A stretch of 22,350 nucleotides of DNA from a virus. A model generated the notes under the pieces. The model was not told the DNA's origin, did not search any database, and saw only the letters and a list, made by a program, of their open reading frames with translations. Shown here one piece after another: positions 13,493 through 21,590 of the stretch. The position numbers were made by a program, and so were the translations under genes. Position 1 is the stretch's first letter, and every line of letters begins with the position of its first letter. Location of the stretch: positions 1 through 22,350 of IMG/VR virus record IMGVR_UViG_3300032053_000580; one strand, given 5' to 3'.

Positions 13493-13805
13493 GACGGTCC
13501 GGGCGAAACTTCTCAACCGGCGGATCCTCGACGTCCTCCAGGCCGCCGGCCGGGCCCTGGGCGAGGGATGGATTACCGCCCGGGCGATCTATGCGTATCT
13601 CGGCAGCGAGTTCGACAGCCTCACGCTCGGAGACGTGGAGGAGGCCCTGCGGTACCTCCGGGACAAGGGGTACGTCCTGGTCGAGGTCCGCGACCGCTCG
13701 ATCCTCGATCCGGGGTGGCTCGAATCGCGACTCGCGCCGAAGGGGGCGGATTTGCTCCGGCAGGTCATCCCGCCCGACCCCGGCGTGGAGGACGATCGCC
13801 GGTGA
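13479..13805 (+). CDS. Winged-helix protein, Mu gp26-like
   Basis: This 108-residue protein has RRILDVLQAAGRALGEGWITARAIYAYLGSEFDSLTLGDVEEALRYLRDKGYVLVEV, a winged-helix pattern. KGADLLRQ follows, like the terminal helix of such domains. In Mu, gp26 lies between gp25 and the gp27 terminase small subunit and is similarly built. Here a cytosine methyltransferase gene separates it from gp27. The start is ATG with GGGAGGG-type sequence just upstream. It probably acts in head assembly or late gene control; the family role is not established. Confidence 0.65.
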   Translation: MGNLETVRAKLLNRRILDVLQAAGRALGEGWITARAIYAYLGSEFDSLTLGDVEEALRYLRDKGYVLVEVRDRSILDPGWLESRLAPKGADLLRQVIPPDPGVEDDRR

Positions 13806-14710
13806 ACAACGGTCTCACCACAGAGATCGCAGAGAACGCAGAGAACGGAATGAGATTTCTGGATGAAAAGAGAAAGCCAACTCTCGGATCATTGTTCGCC
13901 GGCATCGGTGGATTTGATCTCGGCTTCGAACGGGCCGGATGGAAAACGGCCTGGCAAGTCGAAATCAACCCGGCGCACCGGCTTGTCCTTGCCGCACGAT
14001 TTTCCAAAGCCGAGCGCTTCGCCGACGTCCGAGCGTGCGGGGAGGCCGATCTCACCCGGGTCGACTGTATCACGGCGGGGTTTCCATGCCAGGACATCTC
14101 GACCATGGGCGGGCGAAGAGGCCATATCCCGGGGTTGGCCGGATCGCGGTCGGGACTCTTCTTTGAGATCATTCGCATCGTCAGGGCGCTTCGCCCCGTA
14201 TGGGTGGTCCTTGAAAACGTTCCGGCGCTGCTCCATACGAATGATGGCCGTGACTTGCAAGCGGTCATCACAGCCTTTGCCGATAGCGGGTATGTGGGAT
14301 GCTGGCGAGTGCTTGATGCTCAGGGCTTCGGAGTTCCCCAGAAACGTCGCCGCCTTTTCATGGTCGCGGGTCTTGGACGCTATCCCCCACTGGAGTTCTT
14401 GGCTAACGCCTCTCCAGTGGAAGCAATACCTTGCTCGGCTTTTTCGAAGCGCATCTCATGGGCGGACGTTCGCTGGGCTGGCCATACCCTTACGGCATCG
14501 AATGCGGAGAGTCGCATCGATCTCGGTACTGAAGTTCTCATCGCTGAGGCGGACGGATGGGGTGCGATGGTTGAGCGGGAAAGAGAGTCTCGCCTACATG
14601 GGATTCCCAAAGGGATGGATACCCAAAATCTCTACCGGCGTTTTGCGGCGGGCAATGCAGTAGTGCCGGAGATCGCCCAATGGATCGGCGCAATGCTACT
14701 TGAACCTTGA
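13802..14710 (+). CDS. DNA (cytosine-5-)-methyltransferase
   Basis: This C5-cytosine methyltransferase is 302 residues from the GTG. Motif I is SLFAGIGGFDLGFE (30-43), motif IV with the catalytic cysteine is GFPCQDIS (Cys96), motif VI is VVLENVPAL (ENV at 138-140), motif VIII is VPQKRRRLF, and motif X is AAGNAVVPEIAQWIG. GTG overlaps the previous stop (GTGA), with GGAGG about ten bases upstream. ATG at 13850 is an alternative and would leave out translated repeat (LTTEIAENAENG, 13812-13848). No restriction enzyme is adjacent. GC content is lower than in neighbouring structural genes. It interrupts the gp26-gp27 order of Mu, consistent with insertion as cargo. The target-recognition region is short, so specificity cannot be predicted. 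Confidence 0.88.
   Translation: MNNGLTTEIAENAENGMRFLDEKRKPTLGSLFAGIGGFDLGFERAGWKTAWQVEINPAHRLVLAARFSKAERFADVRACGEADLTRVDCITAGFPCQDISTMGGRRGHIPGLAGSRSGLFFEIIRIVRALRPVWVVLENVPALLHTNDGRDLQAVITAFADSGYVGCWRVLDAQGFGVPQKRRRLFMVAGLGRYPPLEFLANASPVEAIPCSAFSKRISWADVRWAGHTLTASNAESRIDLGTEVLIAEADGWGAMVERERESRLHGIPKGMDTQNLYRRFAAGNAVVPEIAQWIGAMLLEP
13812..13848 (+). repeat. 9-bp CGCAGAGAA array before the cytosine methyltransferase core
   Basis: TCTCACCACAGAGATCG is followed by CAGAGAACG units with 9-bp period. It is read in frame as TTEIAENAENG if the GTG start is used. Confidence 0.8.
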
Positions 14711-14711
14711 A

Positions 14712-14750
14712 CCTAGGCCTTTGGACTTTGGACCTTGGACCTTGGACTGT
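14712..14750 (+). repeat. TTGGACC heptad array between methyltransferase and terminase
   Basis: There are about five degenerate 7-bp units (TTTGGAC, TTTGGAC, CTTGGAC, CTTGGAC and flanks) right after the methyltransferase stop. The terminase small-subunit GTG begins a few bases later with no clear ribosome site, so the repeat may have displaced one. Confidence 0.8.
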
Positions 14751-14755
14751 GAATC

Positions 14756-15385
14756 GTGAACATCCGTCACTCAAAGGCGCACGAGTTGCTCGCCATCGCC
14801 GCCGGGAAGGCGGCGGGCCTCGATGCGCCCACGAGCGAGCGCGTCGCCCGCTCGAAACCCGCCCGGGCCGAGCGGGACCGGCTCTGGGGCGAGTACGAAA
14901 AAAGACTCAGGGATTTTCAGGGCGAGACCCTGGAGGGCATTCAGGCGTGGCTCGAGAGTCAGGGCGCGGCCGTGTCCTTGTCGAGCGTCAACCGCGACCG
15001 GGCGGTTTACAAGCAGCAGGCCGAGCGGCTGGCCCTTTCGGTCAAACGGACCCAGGAGGTCCTGGCGGCGGTGGACGGGATGGCCGAAGGCGACTTGCTC
15101 AAGGCCTCCCGCAAACTCATCGGCCAGATCGTGATGGAGTATTTTTTGGGCCTTGAGGCCGAGGCCCTGGGCGATGCGACGACGGCCCAGACGATCCGCC
15201 TGATGGAGGCGGTCGGAACGCTCTCGAAATCCAGGGCCGAGACGGAGGTCCTGGAAGAGCGGCTGGTGGACCTTCGGGCCGAGACCCTGAAGGCCGTCGG
15301 GGCGGTCGCCAACAAGGGGCGGGTCAAGCCCGCCACGCGCGAAGCGATTTACAAGGCGATTGACGAGGCATTGAAAGGCGCTTAA
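14756..15385 (+). CDS. Terminase small subunit, Mu gp27-like (DUF3486)
   Basis: This 209-residue helical protein recognises phage DNA ends for packaging together with the large subunit next to it. The pattern LESQGAAVSLSSVNRDRAVYK resembles the helix-turn-helix of gp27-type proteins (residues about 63-85). The rest is a long coiled helical region around ALSVKRTQEVLAAVDGM and KLIGQIVMEYFLGLEAEAL. The start is GTG; the ribosome site is poor because heptad repeats occupy the upstream bases. It ends one base before the GTG of the large subunit. Confidence 0.82.
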   Translation: MNIRHSKAHELLAIAAGKAAGLDAPTSERVARSKPARAERDRLWGEYEKRLRDFQGETLEGIQAWLESQGAAVSLSSVNRDRAVYKQQAERLALSVKRTQEVLAAVDGMAEGDLLKASRKLIGQIVMEYFLGLEAEALGDATTAQTIRLMEAVGTLSKSRAETEVLEERLVDLRAETLKAVGAVANKGRVKPATREAIYKAIDEALKGA

Positions 15386-16747
15386 GTGGCCGTCGAACTC
15401 CTCACGAAACGCAAATCGAAAGCGGGCCGGGCGCTCCTGCCGTATCAGGAGGCGTGGCGGCGGGACCAGAGCGACCTGAAACTGTGGGAGAAGTCGCGCC
15501 GGATCGGCGCGACCTACGTCGAGGCGTGCGATTGCGTCATGGACCGGCTGACTGGCGCGCGGCCGTTCAATTACTGGTTCTCGTCGGCCGACGAATCGGC
15601 CGCCTACGAGTTTGCGGACTATTGCGATTTCTGGATGCGATCGGCAGAGGCCGTCGCCGACCGGTTCACCGAAGCCGTCGAGGACCCGAAGACGAAGACG
15701 CCGCGGACGGCGTTCATCGTCAAGTTCCCGTCGGGCGTCCGGATGACGGCCATGAGTTCGTCGCCTACGCGCTTTCGATCGAAAGGCGGCGACGTGGGCC
15801 TCGACGAGTTCGCCTATCACGACGATCCGGGCCGGATGTACGACGCGGCCGAACCGTGCACGACCTGGGGCGGACGCCTCAAGATCCTCTCGACGCACAA
15901 CGGGGAAGCGAGCGAGTTCAACCGGTTCTGCGAGATGGCCCGCCGCGCCGCGCGGGGCGAGACGCGCCAGGGCGACATGGCCTGGAGCCTCCACCGCGTC
16001 ACCCTCCCCGAGGCGGTCGAGCAGGGCCTCGTCGAGCGGATCAACCTCGTGGCCGGGACGCATTACGAGCGCGAGGAGTTCCTCCGCCTTCGCCGAAGCC
16101 GGTGCCGGAACGAGGACGCATGGAATCAGGAGTATCTGGCGATCCCCGGCGTGGACTCGACCGCCTGGCTGCCTTACGAACTCCTGGAGGCGTGCGAGCA
16201 CGACCTGGCGGGCCGGGCCGACCTGGCGGGCGACGGCCAGCGGTACGTCGGCATGGACGTGGGGGAGACGCAGGACCTGACGGTGATCTGGACGATCGAG
16301 CGGTCGGGCGACGTCCTCTGGACCCGCGAGGTCCTCGTGATGACCGGCGAACCGCTCAAGGCCAAGCAGGACGCGCTCCTCTCGCGCTTGCGTCACCCGA
16401 AAGTCGTCCGGGCGTGCATCGACGCGACGGGCGTCGGGGCCCAGATCGCGCAGGAAGCGGCCCGCGCCGGGAAGGGCGAGGCCGTCAAGTTCACATTGCC
16501 GGTTAAGGATGAGTTGGCAAGTCCCTTGAGGGGGCTTTTTGAGGACCGCCGGGTCCGCATCCCGCCGGGCGCGGAGGTCCGCGAAGACCTGCACGCCGTC
16601 CGGATGACTCGGACGGCCTCGGGCAACCCACGATTCGACGCCGCCCGGAGCGAGGCGGGCCATGCCGACCGGTTCTGGGCCTTGGCCCTGGCGGTCCATG
16701 CGGCAAGAGTGGACGGCGCCCAGCCGTGGATCTCGGTTTGGAATTGA
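15386..16747 (+). CDS. Terminase large subunit, Mu gp28-like
   Basis: This 453-residue packaging motor has an N-terminal ATPase with a Walker A-like EKSRRIGATY (35-44) and Walker B VGLDEFAY (Asp140-Glu141). A coupling segment, LKILSTHNG, is at 165-173. The C-terminal RNase H-like nuclease has acidic residues Asp291 (YVGMDVGETQD), Asp346 (ACIDATGVG) and Asp428 (HADRFWALAL). This layout is that of Mu gp28-type terminases. GTG start with AAAGG seven bases upstream, directly after the small subunit. The adjacent gene encodes the portal to which it docks. A very long open frame on the opposite strand is an artefact of high GC. Confidence 0.92.
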   Translation: MAVELLTKRKSKAGRALLPYQEAWRRDQSDLKLWEKSRRIGATYVEACDCVMDRLTGARPFNYWFSSADESAAYEFADYCDFWMRSAEAVADRFTEAVEDPKTKTPRTAFIVKFPSGVRMTAMSSSPTRFRSKGGDVGLDEFAYHDDPGRMYDAAEPCTTWGGRLKILSTHNGEASEFNRFCEMARRAARGETRQGDMAWSLHRVTLPEAVEQGLVERINLVAGTHYEREEFLRLRRSRCRNEDAWNQEYLAIPGVDSTAWLPYELLEACEHDLAGRADLAGDGQRYVGMDVGETQDLTVIWTIERSGDVLWTREVLVMTGEPLKAKQDALLSRLRHPKVVRACIDATGVGAQIAQEAARAGKGEAVKFTLPVKDELASPLRGLFEDRRVRIPPGAEVREDLHAVRMTRTASGNPRFDAARSEAGHADRFWALALAVHAARVDGAQPWISVWN

Positions 16748-16748
16748 C

Positions 16749-19184
16749 ATGACTCTATCGGCCCTCCAATTCGCGCGGCAATCGCGCCACGAGGCGGCGG
16801 CGTCCGCGCTCGACGCACTGGCCGGAGCCAAGGCCATGACGATCGAGCAGGCCGGCAAACTCTTTCGGCGGGGCCTCGACATCGGAAGCGGGTCGCCCAT
16901 GGGCGGGCCGAGCGACGTCTACCGGCAGGCCCTCTGGGTCTACCGGCCGGTGACCGTCATCGCCATGACCGGCGGCGGCGTGCCCTTGAGGCTTTCGCGC
17001 GGCCAGGCCGCCGGCACGCGGCAGGTCGGCCGGTTCAAGCATCTCCGCCAGGGCCTCGCGAGCGGCCGGGCGGCGCCGATCCGTGGCGAGAAGGCGGCCA
17101 CGAAGGCCCGCGAGGGCGACCTCGTGGAGGGCGGCCCCTTGTGGGACCTCCTCACTCGGCCCGAACCGAACGAGACCTGGTCGCGCCTGATGCGCCGGAC
17201 GCTCGCCTTGATGCTCCTCCCGCCCGGCCGGTGTCTCTGGCACCTCGACGAGATGGTCGGGCGCCGGCCGCAGCGGATCCGCGTCGTCGCCGGGTCCTGG
17301 ACCCGGCCCCTGACTGCGGGCGGGCATCCGGACGGAGAACTCTTGGGGTGGGAGGTGCGGACGCCGTGGGGACACCGCTACTCGCTCGCGCTCGACGAGG
17401 TCGTTTGTTGGGCGAGCCTGAACCCGTACCGGCCGCACGAAGGCCTGTCGCCCGCCGAGCCGGCGGCGCTGGCGATCGTCTCGGATTATAACGCATCGAC
17501 TTACAACGCCGCGATGTTCGCCAACTCGGCCGAGCCGGGCGGCGCGCTGAAAACCCAGGCCGCCTTCAACCCCGACCTCGACGAGCAACTCCGCATGGCC
17601 TGGCGCGAGCGGCACGGCGGCCCGGCCCGGGCCAAGTCGCCGGCGGTCCTCTGGGGCGGGATGGAATGGCAGTCGATCGCATCGACGATGGCCGACATGC
17701 AGTTCGATCAAGGCAAGCGGATGGCCCGGACCGAAGAGGTCGCGGCGTTCGGCGTGTCCGAGGTCGTCGCGGGGTTCTATAGCGACGCCAACTACGGCTT
17801 CGCCGAGCAGGGCCGCGAGCAGTTCTGGCAGGATACGATGATGCCGCTCCTCGACGAGTTCGCCGACGGCCTCCAGGTCCACCTGGTGCCTCGGTTCGAA
17901 GGCGGCCTCGATCTCTGGTTCGACATGGAGGACGTGCCGATCATCCAGAAGATGCGTCTAGCGAGGATCGAGTCGGTCATCCCGCTAGCGCGTGAGGGCG
18001 TGCCGATGGGCGACTTGAACGACCTCTACGACCTCGGCCTGCCGGACCGGCCGTGGTACAAGACGGGGTTCATCTCCGCCGGGATGTTGCCGGCGTCCGA
18101 GGCGGCCTCCGCGACGGCGACAAACCCGGCGGATGAAGGGCCGGCCAACAACGAAAATCTCACCGCAGAGAACGCAGAGGGCGCAGAGAAAAAGGCCGTC
18201 CGCTTGCGGCTTAGCCGTGAAGACGCGCCGTCCGAAAAGGACGGCGCGTCCTCTACCGAGTCGCTCAAGCGGCGGATTTGGGAGGCCGCATTCCGGCCGA
18301 TGGAAGCCCTGGCCCGGCGCGGCGGGGCGATCCTCCGGGTCCACGCCGTCCGCATTCAAGAGGCGGTCGTGGCGGCCCTGAAGCGGAACGTGTATGCGCC
18401 GCCGGCGACAACCCTTGGTATAGAGACGCGGCAATGGGAACCGGTCATCGAACGCCTCCTCTTCGAGGTCTTCCGCGACCCGAAGCGCGTAGGCGAGTTC
18501 CGAGGCCGTATCCGCTCATTCCTGGCCGATGGCCAGACCCTGGGCCTCCGGCAGGCGCTCGCCCAGGGAGGCCTGTCGGGCGACGCCCTCACCGAAGCCG
18601 TTCGGCGGATCACCGCCTACCCGGCATTGTCAGAGGTTTTGAAGCGCGAGACGGTCCGCGTCTCCAGTCTCCTCGACTCCCGGACCCGCCGGACGCTGAA
18701 AACGAGCCTCCTCGATGGCATGGAGCGGGGGGAATCCATCTCGGACCTGGCCGACCGCGTCACGGACGTGACGGGCCGGAGCCGGGCCCAGGCCCTCCAG
18801 GACGCGCGGAACATCCTCGGCCAGGTCCATGGCGAGGCCCGGCGGGAAGGCGTCCGCGAGGCGGGCCTGACGCACAAATACTGGATGCACTCCCGTGGAG
18901 AGGGCAAGCGCCGCCCGGCCCACGTCGCGGCCGAGTCGGCCTACCCGCGCGAGCGGGCGATCCCGGAGGGCGAACCGTTCCTCGTCAACGGCGTCGCGCT
19001 TCAGTTCCCGCGCGACTTTTCGGCGGGGCACCCGGAAGAAACGGTCAACTGCCAGTGCATGTGTCTATACGTCAGGCGTCAGGCGTCGGGCGTCGGGAGT
19101 CCGGGGACGGAGGCGGCGGAAACGGCGGTCCTGGAGGCGGCGGCCAAGGCATTGGAAGAGGCGGCCACGCTTAACCCCCGGTGA
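16749..19184 (+). CDS. Portal protein fused to MuF head-morphogenesis domain
   Basis: This 811-residue protein joins two normally separate functions. Residues about 1-455 are an HK97-type portal: WVYRPVTVIAMTGGGVPL, a strand-rich middle, LDEVVCWASLNPYRPHEGLSPAEPAA, and FQ/EQ-rich helices with FGVSEVVAGFYSDANYGFAEQGREQFWQDT. Residues about 500-770 form an MuF-type domain ending in YWMHSRGEGKRRPAHV and ETVNCQCMC, the histidine/cysteine signature of that family. The junction (about 471-492, LTAENAEGAEKKAVRLRLS) is translated repeat. The ATG comes one base after the terminase stop with a weak ribosome site. The tail contains GGCGTCA-type heptads (19071-19098). Fused portal-MuF proteins are known, but a repeat as linker is unusual. 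Confidence 0.88.
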   Translation: MTLSALQFARQSRHEAAASALDALAGAKAMTIEQAGKLFRRGLDIGSGSPMGGPSDVYRQALWVYRPVTVIAMTGGGVPLRLSRGQAAGTRQVGRFKHLRQGLASGRAAPIRGEKAATKAREGDLVEGGPLWDLLTRPEPNETWSRLMRRTLALMLLPPGRCLWHLDEMVGRRPQRIRVVAGSWTRPLTAGGHPDGELLGWEVRTPWGHRYSLALDEVVCWASLNPYRPHEGLSPAEPAALAIVSDYNASTYNAAMFANSAEPGGALKTQAAFNPDLDEQLRMAWRERHGGPARAKSPAVLWGGMEWQSIASTMADMQFDQGKRMARTEEVAAFGVSEVVAGFYSDANYGFAEQGREQFWQDTMMPLLDEFADGLQVHLVPRFEGGLDLWFDMEDVPIIQKMRLARIESVIPLAREGVPMGDLNDLYDLGLPDRPWYKTGFISAGMLPASEAASATATNPADEGPANNENLTAENAEGAEKKAVRLRLSREDAPSEKDGASSTESLKRRIWEAAFRPMEALARRGGAILRVHAVRIQEAVVAALKRNVYAPPATTLGIETRQWEPVIERLLFEVFRDPKRVGEFRGRIRSFLADGQTLGLRQALAQGGLSGDALTEAVRRITAYPALSEVLKRETVRVSSLLDSRTRRTLKTSLLDGMERGESISDLADRVTDVTGRSRAQALQDARNILGQVHGEARREGVREAGLTHKYWMHSRGEGKRRPAHVAAESAYPRERAIPEGEPFLVNGVALQFPRDFSAGHPEETVNCQCMCLYVRRQASGVGSPGTEAAETAVLEAAAKALEEAATLNPR
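18160..18216 (+). repeat. Composite 9-bp plus GCGGCTTAGC repeat inside the portal-MuF gene
   Basis: TCACCGCAGAGAACGCAGAG (18160 onward) continues as a 9-bp-period array to about 18194. A short spacer and CGCTTGCGGCTTAGCC (18201-18216) follow, both in frame. It is the same two-part unit found intergenically at 1914-1975 and 5551-5633. Confidence 0.9.
19071..19098 (+). repeat. GGCGTCA/GGCGTCG heptad array near the end of the portal-MuF gene
   Basis: Four 7-bp units (GTCAGGC, GTCAGGC, GTCGGGC, GTCGGGA) encode RQASGVGS just after the conserved CQCMC segment. An Ala/Glu-rich tail follows. Confidence 0.75.
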
Positions 19185-19213
19185 ATACACCGGGGGCAAT
19201 TGGGAGAACGGTC

Positions 19214-20092
19214 ATGGACGAAAAATGGATCTTCGCGCAGGTCAAAGGATTCAGCGAGGACGGGGAACTCGAAGCGGTCGCCTCGACCGGCGCCCTCGAT
19301 CGGGATAGCGAGATCATCGACCCCGAAGCCTGGCGGGAAAGCCTGGAGGCCTACCGCAAAAACCCGGTCATTCTGGCGACGCACCTCCACCGGACGAGCA
19401 CCGGCCAGTCGCCCGTGATCGGGTCGGCGCACAAAATCGAACTGGTGAACGGGGCACTCGTCTTTCGGATGCGGTTCAGCCAAAAAAGCGCCCTCGGCCA
19501 GGAGTACGAGGGCCTCTACCACGAGGGACACATGCGGGCGTTCTCGGTCGGCTTCATGCCCGAGGACGGCCGGTGGCAGGAAGTCGACCGCGGCAAGGAA
19601 GGCCGGAAGCGGGTCTATATCCATACGAAGGTCGCCCTGTGGGAGATCTCGGCCGTGCCCGTCCCGTCGAACCCCGAGGCCCTCGCCCGGATGCGCGCGG
19701 CGGCGGCCGCCGGCCTCGACGAGCGAGACCTCGAGCGCCTGGCGGACCTCGTGGCCGAGCGGGTGGCCGCGAAGGCGCCCAAGGTCGGGGCCGTCGCCCT
19801 GGGGCTGCCGGATGCGCCGGGCGTGGTCGACGTCGTCAAGTCGGAAATCAGAACCCTGAAACTGGAGATCCTCACCGCGCTCGACACGCGGCTCGAAGAG
19901 TTCGCGACGTGCCTGCTCGATCCGTTCTCGGAGGATGCGACCCGGGGGCGCCCCGCCCCAGGCTCGATCGCCGACGAGGACGCGGGCGAGGCGCTCAAGA
20001 ACGGGGCACCCAGGGCGGCCGGCGACCCGGCCACGGCGAGCGCCGATCGGCTGCTCGCCGCCATGAACCGAACCCAGTCAAGCGAAGGATGA
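19214..20092 (+). CDS. HK97-type prohead protease
   Basis: This 292-residue serine protease (U35/HK97 family) cleaves scaffold and capsid proteins during head maturation. Candidate catalytic residues are His57 in LATHLH, Ser111 in HMRAFSVGF and Glu144 in ALWEISAVPVPSNP. The fold-typical start QVKGFSEDGELEAVASTGALDRDSEIIDP is present. From about residue 165 a charged helical tail (ERLADLVAERVAAK, LETALDTRLEEF-like) probably serves as scaffold. ATG has GGGAG seven bases upstream. The major capsid gene begins four bases after the stop, the usual order in HK97-type heads. Confidence 0.92.
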   Translation: MDEKWIFAQVKGFSEDGELEAVASTGALDRDSEIIDPEAWRESLEAYRKNPVILATHLHRTSTGQSPVIGSAHKIELVNGALVFRMRFSQKSALGQEYEGLYHEGHMRAFSVGFMPEDGRWQEVDRGKEGRKRVYIHTKVALWEISAVPVPSNPEALARMRAAAAAGLDERDLERLADLVAERVAAKAPKVGAVALGLPDAPGVVDVVKSEIRTLKLEILTALDTRLEEFATCLLDPFSEDATRGRPAPGSIADEDAGEALKNGAPRAAGDPATASADRLLAAMNRTQSSEG

Positions 20093-20096
20093 TCCC

Positions 20097-21401
20097 ATGA
20101 ACGAAGCACTACGAAAGGCTTTGGCGGCCTTCCTGGCCGAGATGAAAAAGCCGGCCGACCAGCGGGACGCGAAGGCCCTTGAAACGTCCACCTCGGCCCT
20201 CGAAGCCGCGATGAAATCAGCCTCGCCGGACCCCAGTCTGGCCGTCGAGGTCCTGGCGAAGATCGACCAACTCCGCAAAGACCTCGATGCCGAGGTCGAG
20301 GCCCAGCGCGAGCGCGAGCGAAAGGGCATCCTCAAGGTCGGCGCGAGCGGCCTTCCCATCCTGGACGGCAAGGGCCGCCCCCGGATGCGGTTCTCCCACC
20401 CCGACCTTTCCCGCGACATGTTCCACCTGGCCAAGGCGATCTATGCGGCCAGGACCGGCGGGCCGGTCGACAAGGTCCTCATCCCCGGCGGCGGGCAGGG
20501 CGAGGGGTACGTCATCCCCGATACGATGTCCTCGGAGATCGAGCGGATGGTCGAGACGGTCGGCGTCGTTTCAGGCATGGCCGGACCGGTCCCGCTCGGC
20601 CCCGGGTCGAACCCGTTCGCGCGCGCCTTGGCGGGCGCCAGGGCCTATTGGAAGGCCGCCGGGGCGGAGGCCGAGGAAAGCGCGCCGTCGTTCGGGAACT
20701 ATAGCATGAGCGCCGAGACGCTGATCGCCATCCTGGACACGGCCATTGAGTTCGAGGAGGACGCCCAGATCTCGATCGGCGACTACATCGCGACGGAGTT
20801 CGCCTACGCGCTCGGCGACGCCCGGGACGATGCCGCGGTCAATGGCGACGGCTCGGCCGATTACGGCGGAATCACCGGCCTCCTCAATTCGACCTACGTC
20901 ACGGTCGAGACGATGGAGGCGGCCGACGACGCCTTCACCGACCTGGACACCATGGACAAGTTGTCGGACATGGAGAGCGCGGTATGGGACGGCGCGCTGA
21001 CGGGCGCCTCCTGGCTCATGCACCGCTCGATCAAGGCGCTCCTGAAAAAGATCAAGGACACGGGCGGGATGCCGATCTGGCAGCCGGCCGTTGGCGGCGA
21101 GCCCTCGCAACTGATGGGCTACTCCCACGCCGTCAGCGGCAAGATGCCGGCCGCGAGCGAGACGGCCGCCTCGACGAAGTTCCTCCTCTTCGGCGACTTC
21201 CGCCGGGGCCTCAAGATCGGACGCCGGGGCGCGTACCGCCTCGACTTCTCGCCGATCCCCGGATTCAAGAACCTGACGAACTGCTGGCGGGCGTTCGAGC
21301 GGATCGACATGGCCGTGGTCGGCTTCACGGCGGCCGAGATCGCCGCGCACCCGAGACTCGGGAACCCGATCGCGGTCCTCCGGACCGGCGCCGGTGCATA
21401 A
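20097..21401 (+). CDS. Major capsid protein, HK97 fold
   Basis: This 434-residue protein has an N-terminal charged coiled coil (residues 1-80, with EVEAQRERERKGIL), likely the scaffold/delta domain removed by the protease. The shell domain follows: GGPVDKVLIPGGGQGEGYVIPDTMSSEI, a long helix region (SMSAETLIAILDTAIEFEEDAQISIGDYIATEFAYALGDARDDAAVNGDG), GITGLLNS, ALTGASWLMHRS, and a P-domain-like segment ending GFKNLTNCWRAFERIDMAVV. This pattern is typical of HK97-family capsids. ATG with AAGG about eight bases upstream. The length is normal for the family. It stops just before a triple repeat. Confidence 0.9.
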   Translation: MNEALRKALAAFLAEMKKPADQRDAKALETSTSALEAAMKSASPDPSLAVEVLAKIDQLRKDLDAEVEAQRERERKGILKVGASGLPILDGKGRPRMRFSHPDLSRDMFHLAKAIYAARTGGPVDKVLIPGGGQGEGYVIPDTMSSEIERMVETVGVVSGMAGPVPLGPGSNPFARALAGARAYWKAAGAEAEESAPSFGNYSMSAETLIAILDTAIEFEEDAQISIGDYIATEFAYALGDARDDAAVNGDGSADYGGITGLLNSTYVTVETMEAADDAFTDLDTMDKLSDMESAVWDGALTGASWLMHRSIKALLKKIKDTGGMPIWQPAVGGEPSQLMGYSHAVSGKMPAASETAASTKFLLFGDFRRGLKIGRRGAYRLDFSPIPGFKNLTNCWRAFERIDMAVVGFTAAEIAAHPRLGNPIAVLRTGAGA

Positions 21402-21454
21402 GCGCCGCTTGCGGCCACGCGCCGCTTGCGGCCCACGCGCCGCTCGCGGCTTAA
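21402..21454 (+). repeat. Three tandem GCGCCGCTTGCGGC units downstream of the capsid gene
   Basis: Units start at 21402, 21419 and 21437. The first two read GCGCCGCTTGCGGCC-AC and the last GCGCCGCTCGCGGCTTAAC. They are the GCGGCTTAGC element amplified, with each unit able to form a small hairpin. The unit points in the direction of transcription. Confidence 0.85.
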
Positions 21455-21541
21455 CAGACAATCGTTTGTAAGGACGTGAATACACGGCTGGCCGGCAGGC
21501 GTCGGGCCGACGCCTGGCGCCTCCGGCAGCCGCCACGAACG

Positions 21542-21570
21542 CCCGGGGATGAGCGAAGCGAATCCCTGGG
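21542..21570. repeat. Palindromic repeat upstream of the decoration-like gene
   Basis: CCCGGGGAT (21542-21550) pairs with ATCCCTGGG (21562-21570), with one G-T wobble, around an 11-base loop. The gap 21402-21590 otherwise holds only repeats. A reading frame from GTG 21476 across it is judged spurious. Confidence 0.65.
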
Positions 21571-21590
21571 ACAACACAAAGGAGCGAACG

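Noticed and set aside
14771-16900. Very long minus-strand open frame (709 codons) opposite the terminase genes
   Set aside because: It is antisense to clearly recognised terminase subunits, has skewed Arg/Pro/Gly/His composition, and arises from the high GC and codon phase of the plus-strand genes.
16755-17882. Minus-strand frame of 375 codons opposite the portal gene
   Set aside because: It is a shadow of the portal reading frame with no domain, no ribosome site and low-complexity composition.
20571-21536. Minus-strand frame of 321 codons over the capsid gene
   Set aside because: It is a shadow of the major capsid protein and starts within repeats.
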